Of a DNA stretch of 64,000 nt, positions 24,771-36,457 are shown piece by piece (position 1 is the stretch's first letter; every line of letters begins with the position of its first letter). The notes below the pieces were generated by a model that was given only the letters and a program-made list of their open reading frames with translations, was not told the DNA's origin and made no database searches. This stretch comes from Chrysoporthe austroafricana (Eukaryota > Ascomycota > Sordariomycetes > Diaporthales > Cryphonectriaceae), in contig JYIP02000006.1 of NCBI GenBank assembly GCA_001051155.2, positions 682,001-746,000 on the forward strand. The letters are read 5' to 3'. The position numbers and the translations under genes are program-made.

Positions 24771-24978
24771 TAATAATAAATATATTAAAATATATTATAA
24801 AGTATAATTCTTTTAAGAAAGTAAATTACGCTAAAAGTATATTAAAGCATTATATAAGTTTTCCAGTAAAAATATAGCATTTATTTAATAAATTTATTAC
24901 GTATTTATTAAGGGATTTACTATAAATTTATTAAGCGAATCTATTATAAATTTATTATATTTATAGGTTTTATTATTA
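24771..24978 (-). repeat. B2 5' LTR, 208 bp
   Basis: From TAATAATAAATATATT (original TGATAGTAAACGTACT) to GGTTTTATTATTA (original GGTTTTGCTATCA). Adjacent at the left is the remnant primer site TAGCTACGC-like sequence, here AATTACGC on the minus strand. Confidence 0.88.
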
Positions 24979-24988
24979 TAAGCTTTTT

Positions 24989-25390
24989 TATTATAAACGC
25001 CGCAGTAATCCTAGGATAAACTGTAAAGTTAAAGGGTTTATGCTAGCAAAGGCGGTATTAAGTATAGCTTTGAATATCGGAAACTTATTTAAGAAGTAAT
25101 CGCAATGCTTATAGCTTATAAGGCTATTACTTGAAAGTCTAATAGGGTTCAAATAATACTTAAATTTACGATTGAAAAGCTATAATAATCTATCCGGTAA
25201 ATATTTGGTCTATATATATACGGCTTTTCAGTTTAAACCGTTAAGACCGCTATTGATAATATCGGTCTATCCTGGACTGCTAGGACCGATAACGATTCCG
25301 TTAGTTTAACCCTTAACTCTAAGTTATATAATCCTTGCAAGTTATTTCTAGCGGGGCTATTCAATAGGCTATTCCGTTAGTCCTGCTTTA
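24989..25390. repeat. A3: partial family-A LTR, truncated at its right
   Basis: Starts at TATTATAAACGC (TGTTATAAACGC altered) and follows family-A LTRs through the conserved outer block and CTATATATATACGGC. The core has CGGTCTATCC and TAGGACCGATAAC words, as in A6 and A7. It keeps AACCCTTAACTC and TTATATAA at 25318-25331 but loses the last 50 or so bases, where B3 begins. Only 10 bp separate it from B2. It may be a solo LTR or the end of a deleted element. Confidence 0.75.
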
Positions 25391-25391
25391 T

Positions 25392-26340
25392 TAAGGGAAA
25401 AAGGGTCGAGTATTTCTAAAGGATAATAATGAGATTATCCGATTTTCTTTTATCCAGTCTTTTTTCCTTATAATTTTCTTTCCCGAAAAGCTGCGAATAA
25501 TCCGATAAACCCGATTGGGACATTAGCATACTTTTTGCTATAAAGTTTATAAGGTTAGCCGGAATAGCTGTAATGGAATCTTGTTTGAAAATATTCCGAT
25601 TTTAAGTTCCCGTTAAGGAAAAAGAAATGCATTTATTTCCTGGAATTAGTTATTTTCCTTTGCCTTTATCTATTCTTTTTATTATAGCTGAAAAATTCCC
25701 GGATTTATTAATAAATTTAAGATTTGAATTTTCAATCGAATATCGTAATAAATAAATATACTTAATTCCGCTATTAATATTAATATATTCAAGCATATAA
25801 TGCTTTCGATTTTCGATAGATTATTGCTAAGCTAATTTTTCTAACAGATTTTCCGGGTTATTAAGTCGAAAAGTATCCTTGCTCTCGTTTATTTCTATAA
25901 GCATTTATTATTATTTTTCTTCCGTTATCGCTTCGGTAAGCTTTCGAAGTTTTCAATACTTGGAAAAGTTTTCTCAAAATATAATATTTTTTCCTATTTA
26001 CTAGGATAGATTCTTATCGAAATTCGACTTTCTTCCCTCTTAAGTTTACTGCTTAAACAGTAAAGGCTATTCTTGCTTGACTATTTAAGCTTTTGCCTTT
26101 TGCAAAAGTGCATTGGCTTCCTTAAAGTTCTGCTTTGCTTTTTCATATCGATCGGCCAAAAGTTTCCAATCGACAAAAACGCATACGATTTCGAAAAAGA
26201 TCTTGATATCCAATATAACCCAATTTTTCTTCTCAAAATTATTCAAAGCTTATATAAACTTATATACTTGAGCAGGATATTTAATCTCGATATAATCGAT
26301 AAGCTGTAATAATAAAATATTATTGCCGGTAATTATTATA
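25392..26340 (-). pseudogene. gag: B3 gag N-terminal fragment
   Basis: Equivalent to B6 36910-37845. The minus strand gives a Lys/Glu-rich helical N-terminus and then the KGKGK-like basic stretch before the break. The plus-strand open frame 26073-26309 is antisense and is not called. RIP stops are fewer than in B2. Confidence 0.65.
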
Positions 26341-26389
26341 ATAAATTAGCGATAAATTGTCGATAAATAATTATAATATTTCTTATAAG

Positions 26390-26535
26390 AATATTATTTT
26401 TACAGAAGCCGATATTTTATAAAACTGATATTCTTATAAAAGCCGATACTTTACAAAGCCGATACTTTTATAAAAGCTATTATCTTATAGGACTGGTATT
26501 TTTATAAGAACCGTTATTTTATAAAGCCGATAATC
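26390..26535 (-). repeat. B3 leader tandem repeats
   Basis: About eight imperfect 16-18 bp units with GCCGATA and TTTTATAAA/TTATAGGAC cores, collinear with the B6 tract and less decayed than those of B2. Confidence 0.75.
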
Positions 26536-26580
26536 GAAACCCGATTATGCAGCAAAAGTATGCAAAGCGTAGCTATTAAT

Positions 26581-26788
26581 TAATAGTAAATATACTGAAA
26601 TATATTATAAAATATAATTTTTTTAAAAAAGTAAATTACGCTAAAAGCATATTAAAGCATTATATAAGCCTTCCGATAAGAGTATAGCATTTACTTAATA
26701 AATTCATTGCGTATTTATTAAGGGATTTACTATAAATTTACTAAGCGAATTCATTATAAATTTATTACGTTTATAGGTTTTGCTATTA
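26581..26788 (-). repeat. B3 5' LTR, 208 bp
   Basis: From TAATAGTAAATATACTG to GGTTTTGCTATTA. The adjoining minus-strand sequence TAATAGCTACGCTTTGC is the primer site, with TGG changed to TAA. Confidence 0.9.
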
Positions 26789-27401
26789 AGCTGTTAATAT
26801 AGGGCTATATTTTGTTATTAAAGCTATTCGTTAGTAAAGATAGTTGGGATTTCTTTTTAAAGAATTTAATTGCTAAAAGAAAACGGAATTTAGAGCGCTA
26901 TCGTATTTCCGGTATTGCTTAAAAAGTATATATTAAACCGTTTTTAAATAAGAGTTGTGAAAATATTATAAATGCTATAGCAAACTTAGAATAAATTATA
27001 AGGTTAAAGGGTTTATACTAGCAAAAGCGGTATTAAATATAGCTTTAAATACTAGAAACTTGTTTAACGGATATTCGCAATATTTATAAGCTTATAAGGC
27101 TATTATTTGAATGTATAATAAGGTTTAAGTAATATTTAAATTTATAACTGAAAAGTTATAATAATTTATCTAGTAAATATCTTGTCTTTATATATCCGGC
27201 TTTTCAGTTCTAGATCGATAGCTTCTTATACCGAGTTTATCGATTCATTTGGATCGATATCAATCCTTCCGATCCTATCGATCCTGGTTAACCCTAACCC
27301 TTAATTACGTAAGCAACCTACGGGTCTTTCCTTTCAGCAAGGCTAGTAAAGTCTCTATCCGTTTTCTTTCGCTTACTCTAATCCCTTATCGGGTTATAAC
27401 A
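26789..27401 (-). mobile_element. A4: 5' end of a family-A element, interrupted by B3
   Basis: A short piece of gag leader and N-terminus (26789-26963) followed by the 5' LTR at the right. It continues family-A sequence exactly where B3 ends (CTGTTAATATAGGG matches the A2 gag at about 10130). The rest of A4 is lost beyond the B3/A3 rearrangement. It lies within B4. Confidence 0.82.
26964..27401 (-). repeat. A4 5' LTR, 438 bp
   Basis: From TATTATAAATGC to GGTTATAACA. The core (about 27215-27285) is built of GATCGAT and ATCGATCC words, unlike every other LTR here. The conserved block AACCCTAACCCTTAATTACGTAAG follows from 27290. Confidence 0.9.
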
Positions 27402-27560
27402 TAACGGAAGAAATTCTTAAATTAGGAAATATCGTTATAACTGCCTTATAAAAACGAAGCAAGCCAAAGCGCGACTTATAAATAGAAAATATATTAGAAT
27501 AAGCTAATTTATTTGTTCCAAGAAATCGAAAAAACCCGCAATATAATAAGCGCGCATTAA
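27402..27560 (+). pseudogene. pol: B4 pol C-terminal tail
   Basis: The last 50 or so residues of the family-B pol, with the basic segment KRSKPKRDL-like and a terminal Arg/Asn-rich stretch. The short length shows only the region after the chromodomain fold. Confidence 0.6.
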
Positions 27561-27949
27561 GGTAAAAGCGACTGTTAAGTAAAGTAAGTAAATTTCTAGC
27601 AAATGCAAAAGGCTATTATTTCGTAAACTGCTAATAAATTCGCTTTGTTTTCTTTTTCTTATTAATACGCTTACGATTATTATTTCCGTCCACTTATTAT
27701 AGCTAGCCGTATTGCCTCGTTATTACTACTTTTTATTATACTTTTAAATATTATTTTTAAGCATTAAGCTAATATTATTATTAATTTCGTTTTACCTTAT
27801 TAAGCTTTTATAAACTTATAAGAATTATATTAATAAGATTATTAATATTATTATATTCAAGATATATTATATAATTATTAAATTATATCCTTTTATAAAT
27901 GTTTCGCTATAAGATTAAAATTAATAAAAAACGGTATATTTAGCTATGC

Positions 27950-29694
27950 TTAACTTTTATACAATGCTATACTTTATATCTTAAGAAAAGCTTTCCAAAG
28001 TCTGCCGAAAAAGCAAAATTATACAATATGCTAAGTATATTTATAAAGTATCGCTTAAGGACCGCCTTTCCTTAAAAGGATATTAGTAGGTTATATATTT
28101 ATATAATAGCGAAAGCCATTTCTACCGTAATATTTATATAACGAAAAACTATTTAAGCGATTTCTTTCGCTATTAAAAGGCTTATATAATAACTTTTTAT
28201 TAAGCGCTAATTAGTAAAGGTTATATCGATATAATAAACCGAGAAATCAAATATAATATTTACGTCTTTAATATTAAGCTAAGCAATAGCAATATTAATT
28301 GGCTGCTAATTGCTAAAAAGGCTTAAAAGCTTATTTTACGATATTTTATACTATTATAAATTAACCGTTCTAGCTTTATTTACGAAAGATAAAAGCTTTA
28401 TCCAAATACTTTTACTAGCACAAATATTATTACGAGCAAGGATATAAATAATAGATTAATAAATAACTTTATTAAAGAAGCATTGCTTGAATTTATTTCG
28501 AATTCACTTATTATTCGTAATTTTATCCTTGCTTTATATACTTTATTAATAGCTTATCGCATCCTATTTCTTATTATAATATCGAAAAACGATCGCTTAT
28601 AAAATAAGCATAGCTATTATATTAAGAATAAAATAAAACAGATAATATTAAGCAATTATAATAACTTTATTAAAAGGGAAGTAAATACTATGCGTTATAT
28701 AGCCAATATAGCTGAAATCGTTATAGTTTACGAATATAATCGTAATACGGCCCTTGCTGCTTGAAAGAAAATAGCTAAAAATATTAAGCTAATTTTAGCT
28801 AAATTTAAAGCTTTCAAGCCCATTATACCAATCGCTAATTTAAGCTTATTTATTATAATAAAACGAAATTTTATAATGCCAGTTAAGCGCTATCGAATTA
28901 TAAACGATATTATTAACTTAACCGAAAACGATTTACCGAATATAATTAATTTATTAGCCATATTAAGCAAGGCTTCCCGAATTAATATTAATAATACTTT
29001 GCCCTTACGGGTTATGCTTTGCGCTGCCCTTACTTTTTCTATTAAATATAATCTTAAATCTAAAGCTATTAAAGCCGAAATCGCGGTATATTACCGTATG
29101 CTAGCCTTTTATATTTCCAAAGAATATATATGCTATAATTTCATTTGAAAAGGCAATTTCGGTACTAATCGTCCTTACGTTATTAATAGCTTCGCTATTT
29201 ATAATAATATCAAGTTCGGTATTATCGGAATTTACGATAATCGTATTTAATATTTCTTCTTTTTTACTATAAGAGAATATATATATAAATTCGTTACTTG
29301 GTTCCGTAACTTTAATCCTATCGTTTTGTTTAATTAGTTAAGCTTATATTTTATTATAAACCAAATCTTCCGTTTCGAGTACGATTTCAAAGCTATCAAG
29401 ATCGTTTTTATAAAAAACGATATGGATTATAACTTTAACGCTACTTTTCAGAAATAAGCTAATGAAAATAAGAATTACTTTAACGCTATTCGGTCTTTAT
29501 AATGCTAAAGTCGTATAATAAGCTTCAAGTCTTATATTTAAGCGCATAAGCTAGTCAAAATTTTATAGCTTGATATTTATAACTATATTAACTTTTGCGA
29601 TTATATCGGAAAGGAAGAACTATTTGTTACATTCCCTCGCAATTTACTAAACTTTAAAGCTATTATTAAAACCCGGGAAATTATTCCCAATTAA
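27950..29694 (+). pseudogene. B4 ORF3: unidentified
   Basis: Full-length copy of the third family-B ORF, ending in tandem TAA codons from 29692. Best-preserved block 28876-29148: KRYRIINDIINLTENDLPNI, then AILSKASRININNTL, then AVYYRMLAFYISKEYICYNF. RIP stops at Gln/Trp positions are scattered elsewhere. Comparing B1, B4 and B6 shows the same residues with mostly transition differences. Function unknown. Confidence 0.68.
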
Positions 29695-29697
29695 TAA

Positions 29698-30377
29698 ATA
29701 TACTTATCTTTTATTAATATAACTTTATTAGCAATATTTAATACTGCTTTCTTTTAATAATTTATAAACTTAGCTATTTATATTAAAAACTAGTTATAAT
29801 ATCGCTATATAACGACTATATATAGCTATCGGCTTTATATACCAATATATTCTATTGCAACTCTATTATATATATATTATTATTATACTTATTCAATACT
29901 TTATTATCTGAAAGCTATATATTCTATTAATATTTACGAATAATTTTAATCTTTAATTATATTTATACCAAATACTTTAGCAATAAATACGATTAAGTAT
30001 TATCGAAATATATTTAAATATCGGCTAGCTTTATTATATATAAATACTATATATATCTATTTACTTTAAGCATAAACCGATTGTAATAGAAGATTAATTT
30101 TAAGTTTTTAATATAAGCAAGTTTTCTTTTTAGTTTTTAGTATAAGCATATTTATTATTTAAGTTCCCGGTATAAATACATTTACTTATTAGGACTTTAA
30201 TACGAATCGGCTTTATAAAACGATTGTTATTTCCTATATAATCTCCTTTATCCAATAGTACTATCGTGCTTTTTTTTGCTATATAACTTAAAGTCTTATT
30301 ATATCGTATTACTGCTACTTAAAATATCTTTAACTATTAGCTTCCTTTATAAACAAAAGTTATAAGGGGCCGGCAAT
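29698..30377 (+). other. B4 3' untranslated region
   Basis: No gene seen. It carries the same three units of about 30 bp (near 30105-30200) as B1 and B6, and ends in ATAAGGGGCCGGCAAT, the presumed polypurine tract, directly before the LTR. Confidence 0.6.
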
Positions 30378-30585
30378 TAATAGCAAAACTTATAAATATA
30401 ATAAATTTATAGTGGATTCGCTTAGTAAATTTATAGTAAATTCCTTAATAAATACATAATGAATTTATTAAGTAAATGCTATACTTTTATCGAAAGGCTT
30501 ATATAATGCTTTAATATACTTTTAGCGTAATTTACTTTTTTAGAAAAACTATGCTTTATAATATATTTTAATACGTTTACTATTA
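30378..30585 (+). repeat. B4 3' LTR, 208 bp
   Basis: From TAATAGCAAAACTTATAA to GTTTACTATTA. Followed directly by family-A integrase sequence (A5). Confidence 0.9.
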
Positions 30586-30734
30586 ATTATATTATACTTT
30601 AATTAAGGGTTTTCGTAAGAAAAGTAGTTTAATAATAAAATTTTAACTAATAAATTGCCAAATTGCTTTTAGAACGGGAAGCAATTAAAGCAATCTATAA
30701 GGCTTATAATATTTAATTTTATTTTTCTTATAAT
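30586..30734 (-). mobile_element. A5: short family-A integrase fragment
   Basis: About 150 bp matching A1 2152-2300, in the integrase between the zinc region and the first catalytic Asp, minus strand. B4 is inserted in it. Its right end meets B5 with no LTR, a rearrangement junction. Heavily RIP-mutated. Confidence 0.75.
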
Positions 30735-33131
30735 TATTAATAATTTATTATTAATTCATTATAGCAATTACTGGCAATAACGTTTTATTATTGCAGTTTA
30801 TAAATTATATTAAAATTAAGCATTCCGCTTAAGTATATAAGTTTATATAAGCTTTGAATAACTTTGAAAGGAAAGATTAAGTTATATCGAATATTAAGAT
30901 CTTTTTCGAAATCGTATGCGCTTTTATCGACTGGAAACTTTTAGCTAATCGATATGAAAAAGCGAAATAAAATCCTAAAGAAGCTAATGCACTTTTGCAG
31001 AAAGCAAAAGCATAAGTAATTAAGCAAAGATAGCCTTTATTGCTTAAGCAATAAATTCAAAAAGAAAGAAAGTCGAATTTCGATAAGAATTTATCCTAGT
31101 AAATAAGAGAGAATAATATATTTTAAGAAGATTTTTCCAAATATTGCAAATTTCGATAATTTGCCAAAACGATAACGGAAAAAGAATAGTAATAAATGCT
31201 TATAGAAATAAACGAAAATAAAAATATTTTTCGATTTAATAATCCGGAAAATTTATTAGAAAAATTAATTTAGCAATAATTTATCGAAAATTGAAAGTAT
31301 TATATATTTGAATATATTAATATTAATAGCGGAATTAAGTATATTTATTTATTACGATATTCGACCGAAATTTTAAATTTTAAATTTATTAATAAATCCG
31401 GGAATTTTTCAATTATAATAAGAAAAATAAATAAAAGCAAAAGAAAATAACCAGTTCCAAAAAATAAATGCATTTCTTTTCCTTTAATAAAAACCCAGAA
31501 TCGGAATGCTTTTAAACAAAATTCTATTATAGCTACCCTAATTAACTTTATAAACTTTATAGCAAAAAGCATATTAATGCCCCAATCGGATTTATCGGAT
31601 TATCCGTAATTTTTCAGAAAAGAAAATTATAAAAAAGAAAGATTAAATAAAGAAAAATCGGATAATTATATTACTATCTTTTAGAAATACTCGACCCTTT
31701 CTCTCTTAATTATTAGCTTATTAAATTAGTTTTTATAGCAACCCGAAATAAAAGCAATTTACCGAAATAGCTTTATTTCGAAAAAGGCAGCATATATTGA
31801 GTTTAAGAAAATATTCCGATTGCAATAAGCTTTTAATATGCAAGCGCTTTAATCGGAACTTATTAAAAAACCTTTTCCCGTTTCGGTTACGAAACTTTAT
31901 GCTAATAACGGATATCGCTTTATTAAATTAACATTTCTTAATATTAAGAAATGCATTCGGCAAATATTTATATTAGGAATAGAAAGTTAATTAAATTAAA
32001 AACTATTTTCAAATCCCGAATTAAATATTGAAATTAACCTTAATTTCTAAAAAGAATTAATCAGTAAGCCAGATAAATTACTGGATTTATTGGATTCTAG
32101 CAATAGTAAAAGCAATAATTCTTAAAACTTATTATTCGGCTATAAATAATTTAAAAATTCCTAAATATATCGATTTAATTTATTTGAATTTATAGCATTG
32201 CCCGTTAATATTAATAGGGAATTTAAAGATATAATTATAAAGCAATTCCGATTTTACGAGAACTAGAATAATTATGCTAACTTAATAATCGTATTTATTA
32301 TAAATAATAAAATTATTATCTGAAAAGACTTTTAAGCTTTTATAAACCGATATAAAATATATATAATTAAAGATATAAAATGCGCTAAATATTTCAGCTT
32401 TTATTTATTCGCTTGCTTAATTAGAATAATATATATTTAATTTTATTTTATATTATCTTTTTAAAAATATAAAGATTTTATTTTATATAAGCATAATTAA
32501 AGCTAATAAAAAAAGTAATTGAAAAAAGATTTTTCTATATTGCGGAAAATTGCAAAAGATTTGTTAAATACTTAATAATATTTCAGAAAAAATATACGAA
32601 ATAATTGTAATATTCTAAAATTTATTTATTATATTTATCAATTTACTAAGCTAGCCGAATATTCAAATTTATATTTAGCTAAGAATATTTAAAATCGGAT
32701 TAATAAAGAACTAATAGCTAAATATTTCGACAGATTTAGTCGAAATAAAAATGCGAAAGATTTCAAAAAACGTTTTAAAGCGAAACAAGAAATATAGCAT
32801 ATCCTTAAATCAAATTGCATAACGAAATTATTTCGCAAACCCGCATAACCAGTACGGAAAGTTATGCAATCGGCTGCTAATCTTCTTAATATTAATATTT
32901 ACTTCTTAACCAATATATTCTTAAAATGCTTTAAAAGATTCAGGCTTTAAAAACCTGAATATTTATCTCGCTTAATAAGGACGTTTAATTAGCCAAATCT
33001 ATTTAAAAGTATTGGATATATTCCGGAATACGAATTCCGAAAGCTCTTATTAGAATAATAGCGAAAGCTAATAAATATTCGGAACTAATTATAAAAGCGA
33101 ATAGCTAAATAACAAAATATTTTTAATATAG
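30735..33131 (+). pseudogene. gag: B5: family-B gag fragment, host of A6
   Basis: Plus-strand piece equal to B6 about 36885-39277, starting just after the leader repeats and running nearly to the end of gag, where A6 is inserted. It has no LTR or leader of its own. The gag shows the Lys-rich N-terminus and the LLDSSNSKSNN-like serine/asparagine stretch near 32085. It is strongly RIP-mutated. The minus-strand open frame 31345-31572 is antisense. The rest of B5 would lie beyond A6 and its own insertions, to the right of the window. Confidence 0.78.
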
Positions 33132-33578
33132 TATTATAAACGCTATAGCAATCTTAAAATAAATTATAGGGTTAAAAGGATTTATATTAGCAAAAGCGGT
33201 ATTAAATACAACTTTATATACCGGAAACTTATTTAATAAACGTTCGCAATATTTATAAGCCAATATAGCTATTATTAAAAGGTATTATAAAGTCCAAATA
33301 ATACTTAAATTTACGACTGAAAAGCTATAGTAATTTATTTAGCGGATATCCTATCTTTATATATCCAGCTCTTTAGTTCTGGACCGATAGGACCGTTATC
33401 GATACTATTAGTTTATATAGGACTATCAAAACCGATAGCGATTCTATCGGTCCAACCTTTAACCCTGGATTACGTAATTCTTATAAGTATTTCCTAATAG
33501 GGTTATTATATAAGCTGGCCTATTAGCTTTTTCTGTTTTTGGTACGGTAATAGGCTATTTTTATATTGAGTTATAATA
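33132..33578 (-). repeat. A6 3' LTR, 447 bp
   Basis: From TATTATAAACGC to GTTATAATA. The core (33380-33455) is made of repeated and inverted GGACCGATAG/CTATCGGTCC words. The conserved block AACCCTGGATTACGTAA is at 33461-33477. Confidence 0.92.
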
Positions 33579-33658
33579 TTATTCTTTTCCTATCGATTAT
33601 TATCTTGAACAATTTTCTGTAAAGCCCTTATTAACTTCTTTCTTCTAATATCCCTTTC

Positions 33659-34207
33659 CTAATTAGGATATCTTGCAAAATCGAAAAACGTTTTTATAAG
33701 AAAACGGATTAGAGCAATACTCTTTGGCTTACGGTCTTTTCCCATTATTCTAAAATGCTTGCGTATTCTTTTTGCTCGGACCGCAATCTTTTTTATTATA
33801 TTTCGGAAAAAGATTCTTTGCGCTATACTAAATGCATTCGCAGCAAGCGTAATAATTGTAATATAGCGGGTTTTATTCCCGTTCAGATATAGAAGATCGT
33901 AAAGCAGCATTCTCAAGTTAAAGCGGAATTGAATATTGCTGAAAAAGAAGTTATATTAGCTAATATTAAAGTTTTCCGGTTACGGAAATAGCGTTGCTTG
34001 TAAGCCGAGAAAATAGCTCGTACAGTATATCGGGGCTTGGATATTATTGAAGAATTGGAGCGGCTAAAAACGGAAAAAGCGGAAAAGGAACGTTATAAGG
34101 CCGAAACCGAATATCGCATTTTAGAGGCTTTAGTTCCTAAAAGTCCTTTTCCTGAAAGTTTTAATCTGGATATTGCCTTGCAGCAATTTAGTTCGGATAT
34201 CGATTAA
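33659..34207 (+). pseudogene. A6 antisense accessory gene: Zn2Cys6-like
   Basis: Second copy of the opposite-strand gene, collinear with that of A1 and in one frame from LIRIS to the TAA at 34205. The cluster reads Y-SF-C, then Y after seven residues, then RYTKCIRSKRNNC. With Tyr taken as altered Cys this is C-x2-C-x7-C-x9-C-x2-C-x7-C. The coiled coil has ELERLKTEKAEKERYKAE and the tail PKSPFPESFNLDIALQQF, ending in Asp-Ile-Asp. Internal TAG/TAA codons stand for Gln or Trp. Sequence identity to A1 is moderate outside these blocks, so this is a separate lineage. The minus-strand open frame 33659-33916 is a shadow. Confidence 0.7.
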
Positions 34208-34299
34208 TCCGTTATTAATCTAATTGCAAAATACGAAATTATGCCGGGTATTTTTGATTATTTCTTTAGCTAGCTAGTTAATTGCCTTTTTTCGTACTT

Positions 34300-36457
34300 T
34301 TTGAATATTTGATATGCATTATTTAGATTATTAATTAATTCCTAGCTATTTTCGCTTGAATAATATCCTTTTTATTTAATTAAGTATTCTTTATGCTTAG
34401 TTAATCCTTGATATTTAATAATTCGTTCGATCTTATATTCTAGTTTATTAATTTCGATTTGTATCGATTCGTCTATTTTAATTGCATTAAGTGCTAGTTC
34501 GAAAAGCGAAACGTGGAATACTGGATAGATTTTTATTCTATAGGGCAATGCAAATTTAAAATTAATATTTGAAATTCTCTTTAGAATTTTGAATAAGCTA
34601 AGTTTCTTATAATCTAGCAAGTAAAAGGGTTTTGCTATTCTAATATGCTTCTTTCGTTAAACAAAATAGACTTTATCCCTTTCCTATAGGATTAATCCTT
34701 TAATCCTTTTGGAATTAGCATACTTTATTATTCTTTCTTGTATAAATTTCAATTTTTCCTGAAATTCTTTTTGGATTTTCTTAATTTTCCGGATTCGTTT
34801 TTCTGCTGCTTTTGCATTTGCTTTTAATAATTCGTTATAATAAGCTATTGGGTTATAATTATAAAGCGTATAAAATAGTAATTTCTTTATTATATTTGTA
34901 TTTGCGTTATTATATGCGAATTGTATTAATAATAGCAAGTTAACCCAGTTATTTTATTCGTATTTATATAATATTATAAATATTATTTAACAATTTAGTT
35001 TATCTATTCCGTTTATCTATCCGTTTATAAATAGAATGCTATAAATATCTTTTGCTATATTCTGAATAATTTTATAAGTAAAGTCTAGAAATTTAATATA
35101 AACTTTCTATTTCTATCGGAAATAATTTCTTTAAGCATGCTATAATTAGCTATAATTATTCTGAAAAATATATATGCGAGGTTTTCCGCTATACTGCTTT
35201 CCTTATACGGTAGGAAATAAGTATATTTGTTTAATTTGCAAACTATTATTAAAATGCTATTATATTGCATTTTAATTAAAAGTTCTTATAAGAAGAATAA
35301 CTTAATAATAAAATTCTAGCTAATAAATTGCCAAACTGCTTCTAGAATAAAGAGCGGTTAAAATAATTTATAAGGCTTATAATATTCAATCTTATTTTTC
35401 TTATAGCTATCGCATTCTTATAAGATTATTTCAATCTTTTTCCTTAATTCTGGAAAATTCCAATATCTCTTAATCTTTTTATATATAGCTCTGATTTTTT
35501 AATAGCCGTATGCGAATGCACTATATATATTTCTAATATATTCGTTTTGTTTTTCCGGAATTATATCTTCCGGTTTCTTTCTATTATTGAAAATTCTGAT
35601 AATCGTATTAAATTCCCTAGCTTTATTTATAAAGCTGCTATCCTTATCTTATCAGAAAATATTCTGGAATTCTTTAAGTTTTATATTTTAATAATTTAAT
35701 CGTTTGCTAAATATATCTGCTTTGCCGTTTTCGAATCTTTTATAATAAATAATCTTTAAGTCGAATTATAAAAAGAATTCCGCTTATCTGATTTATTATT
35801 TATTTAAAACTTTTATTATTATAAATATTATTAGGTTCTTATAATTGGAATGCATTATAATTTGGTATTTGGTTCCGATTAAGTAATGCTGCTATTTTTC
35901 AAATGCTTTTATAATTGCTATTAATTCCTTATCCGGAATGCTATAATTAAGTTCTAAGCTATTTTACTTTTTTGAAAAATTGCTTATAATCTTAAAATAT
36001 CCTTAATTATCTTATTAACCAAATTATTTTTCAAATATATAATCCGATATATCGGTTTCGATTTTAAATAGCTTATTTAAATTTGCTTTGCAAAATATAA
36101 GTTCTAATATAATTTATTTTTTGATTTTATCGAATGCTTTTTATGCTTCTTATATCTATTCGAATTTCCGATCTTTTCTTATAAAATCCGTAAGAGAGCA
36201 TGCGATTTTGTTATAATTTCAAATAAATTATTAGTAAAAGTTAATATAACCGAGAAATGCTTTAATTTCTTTAGTTTTTTCCGGTATAAGCTATTCTTTT
36301 ATTATTTGGATTTTATTTTTCTGCATACTAATTTTGCTTAATTTTATCGTATAACCGAAATAATTAATTTTTTGCTAATAAAAATAGCATTTGCTTAATT
36401 CGATTAAAAATTTATTATTTTACAAAGTTTAGAATATTTGCATATATTATTTGTATA
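34300..36457 (-). pseudogene. pol: A6 pol, right part (C-terminal): RT end to chromodomain
   Basis: Minus strand. The chromodomain, with YKIERIIKYQ and KEYLIK, and the preceding linker with FKFALPYRIKIYPVFHVSLFE are at 34372-34620. Integrase: NSILIIVCKLNKYTYFL and IISDRNRKF at 35085-35270; the QTDGQTER counterpart is near 35000. RNase H spans about 35650-36070. The piece ends in RT, at the target duplication GTATA of B6. Confidence 0.85.
36453..36457. repeat. B6 target-site duplication, left copy (GTATA)
   Basis: GTATA precedes the B6 5' LTR and recurs at 47114-47118 after its 3' LTR. Removing B6 plus one copy restores the A-family reading TTGTATAATTCGAAATC, as in A1 near 3353. Confidence 0.9.

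Larger units (their letters stand above)
18986..24978 (-). mobile_element. B2: internally deleted family-B element
   Basis: Minus-strand family-B copy with its 5' LTR at the right. It is truncated at the left inside ORF3 (no 3' LTR). It is about 2.9 kb shorter than the matching part of B6: near 21785 the sequence jumps from the protease-proximal region (B6 about 39685) to the integrase (B6 about 42585). Protease, RT and RNase H are therefore absent. Heavy RIP shows that the deleted copy was still present during RIP cycles. Confidence 0.85.
25392..26788 (-). mobile_element. B3: 5' end fragment of a family-B element
   Basis: Minus-strand fragment: 5' LTR at the right, leader repeats, and the first third of gag, breaking off at the point matching B6 about 37845. 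It sits inside A4. The left break is blunt, without LTR or target duplication, so it arose by deletion or rearrangement after insertion. Confidence 0.85.
27402..30585 (+). mobile_element. B4: 3' part of a family-B element
   Basis: Plus-strand remnant starting in the chromodomain tail (B6 about 43930) and running through ORF3 to the 3' LTR; length matches B6 closely. A4 was inserted in its pol. The 5' part is not found left of A4, so it was lost in the same rearrangement that cut B3 and A3. It lies within A5. Confidence 0.87.

Noticed and set aside
33659..33916. Minus-strand open frame at the A6 left end
   Set aside because: It overlaps the plus-strand accessory gene, whose Cys pattern and coiled coil recur in A1, A8 and A9; the minus frame has no counterpart in them.
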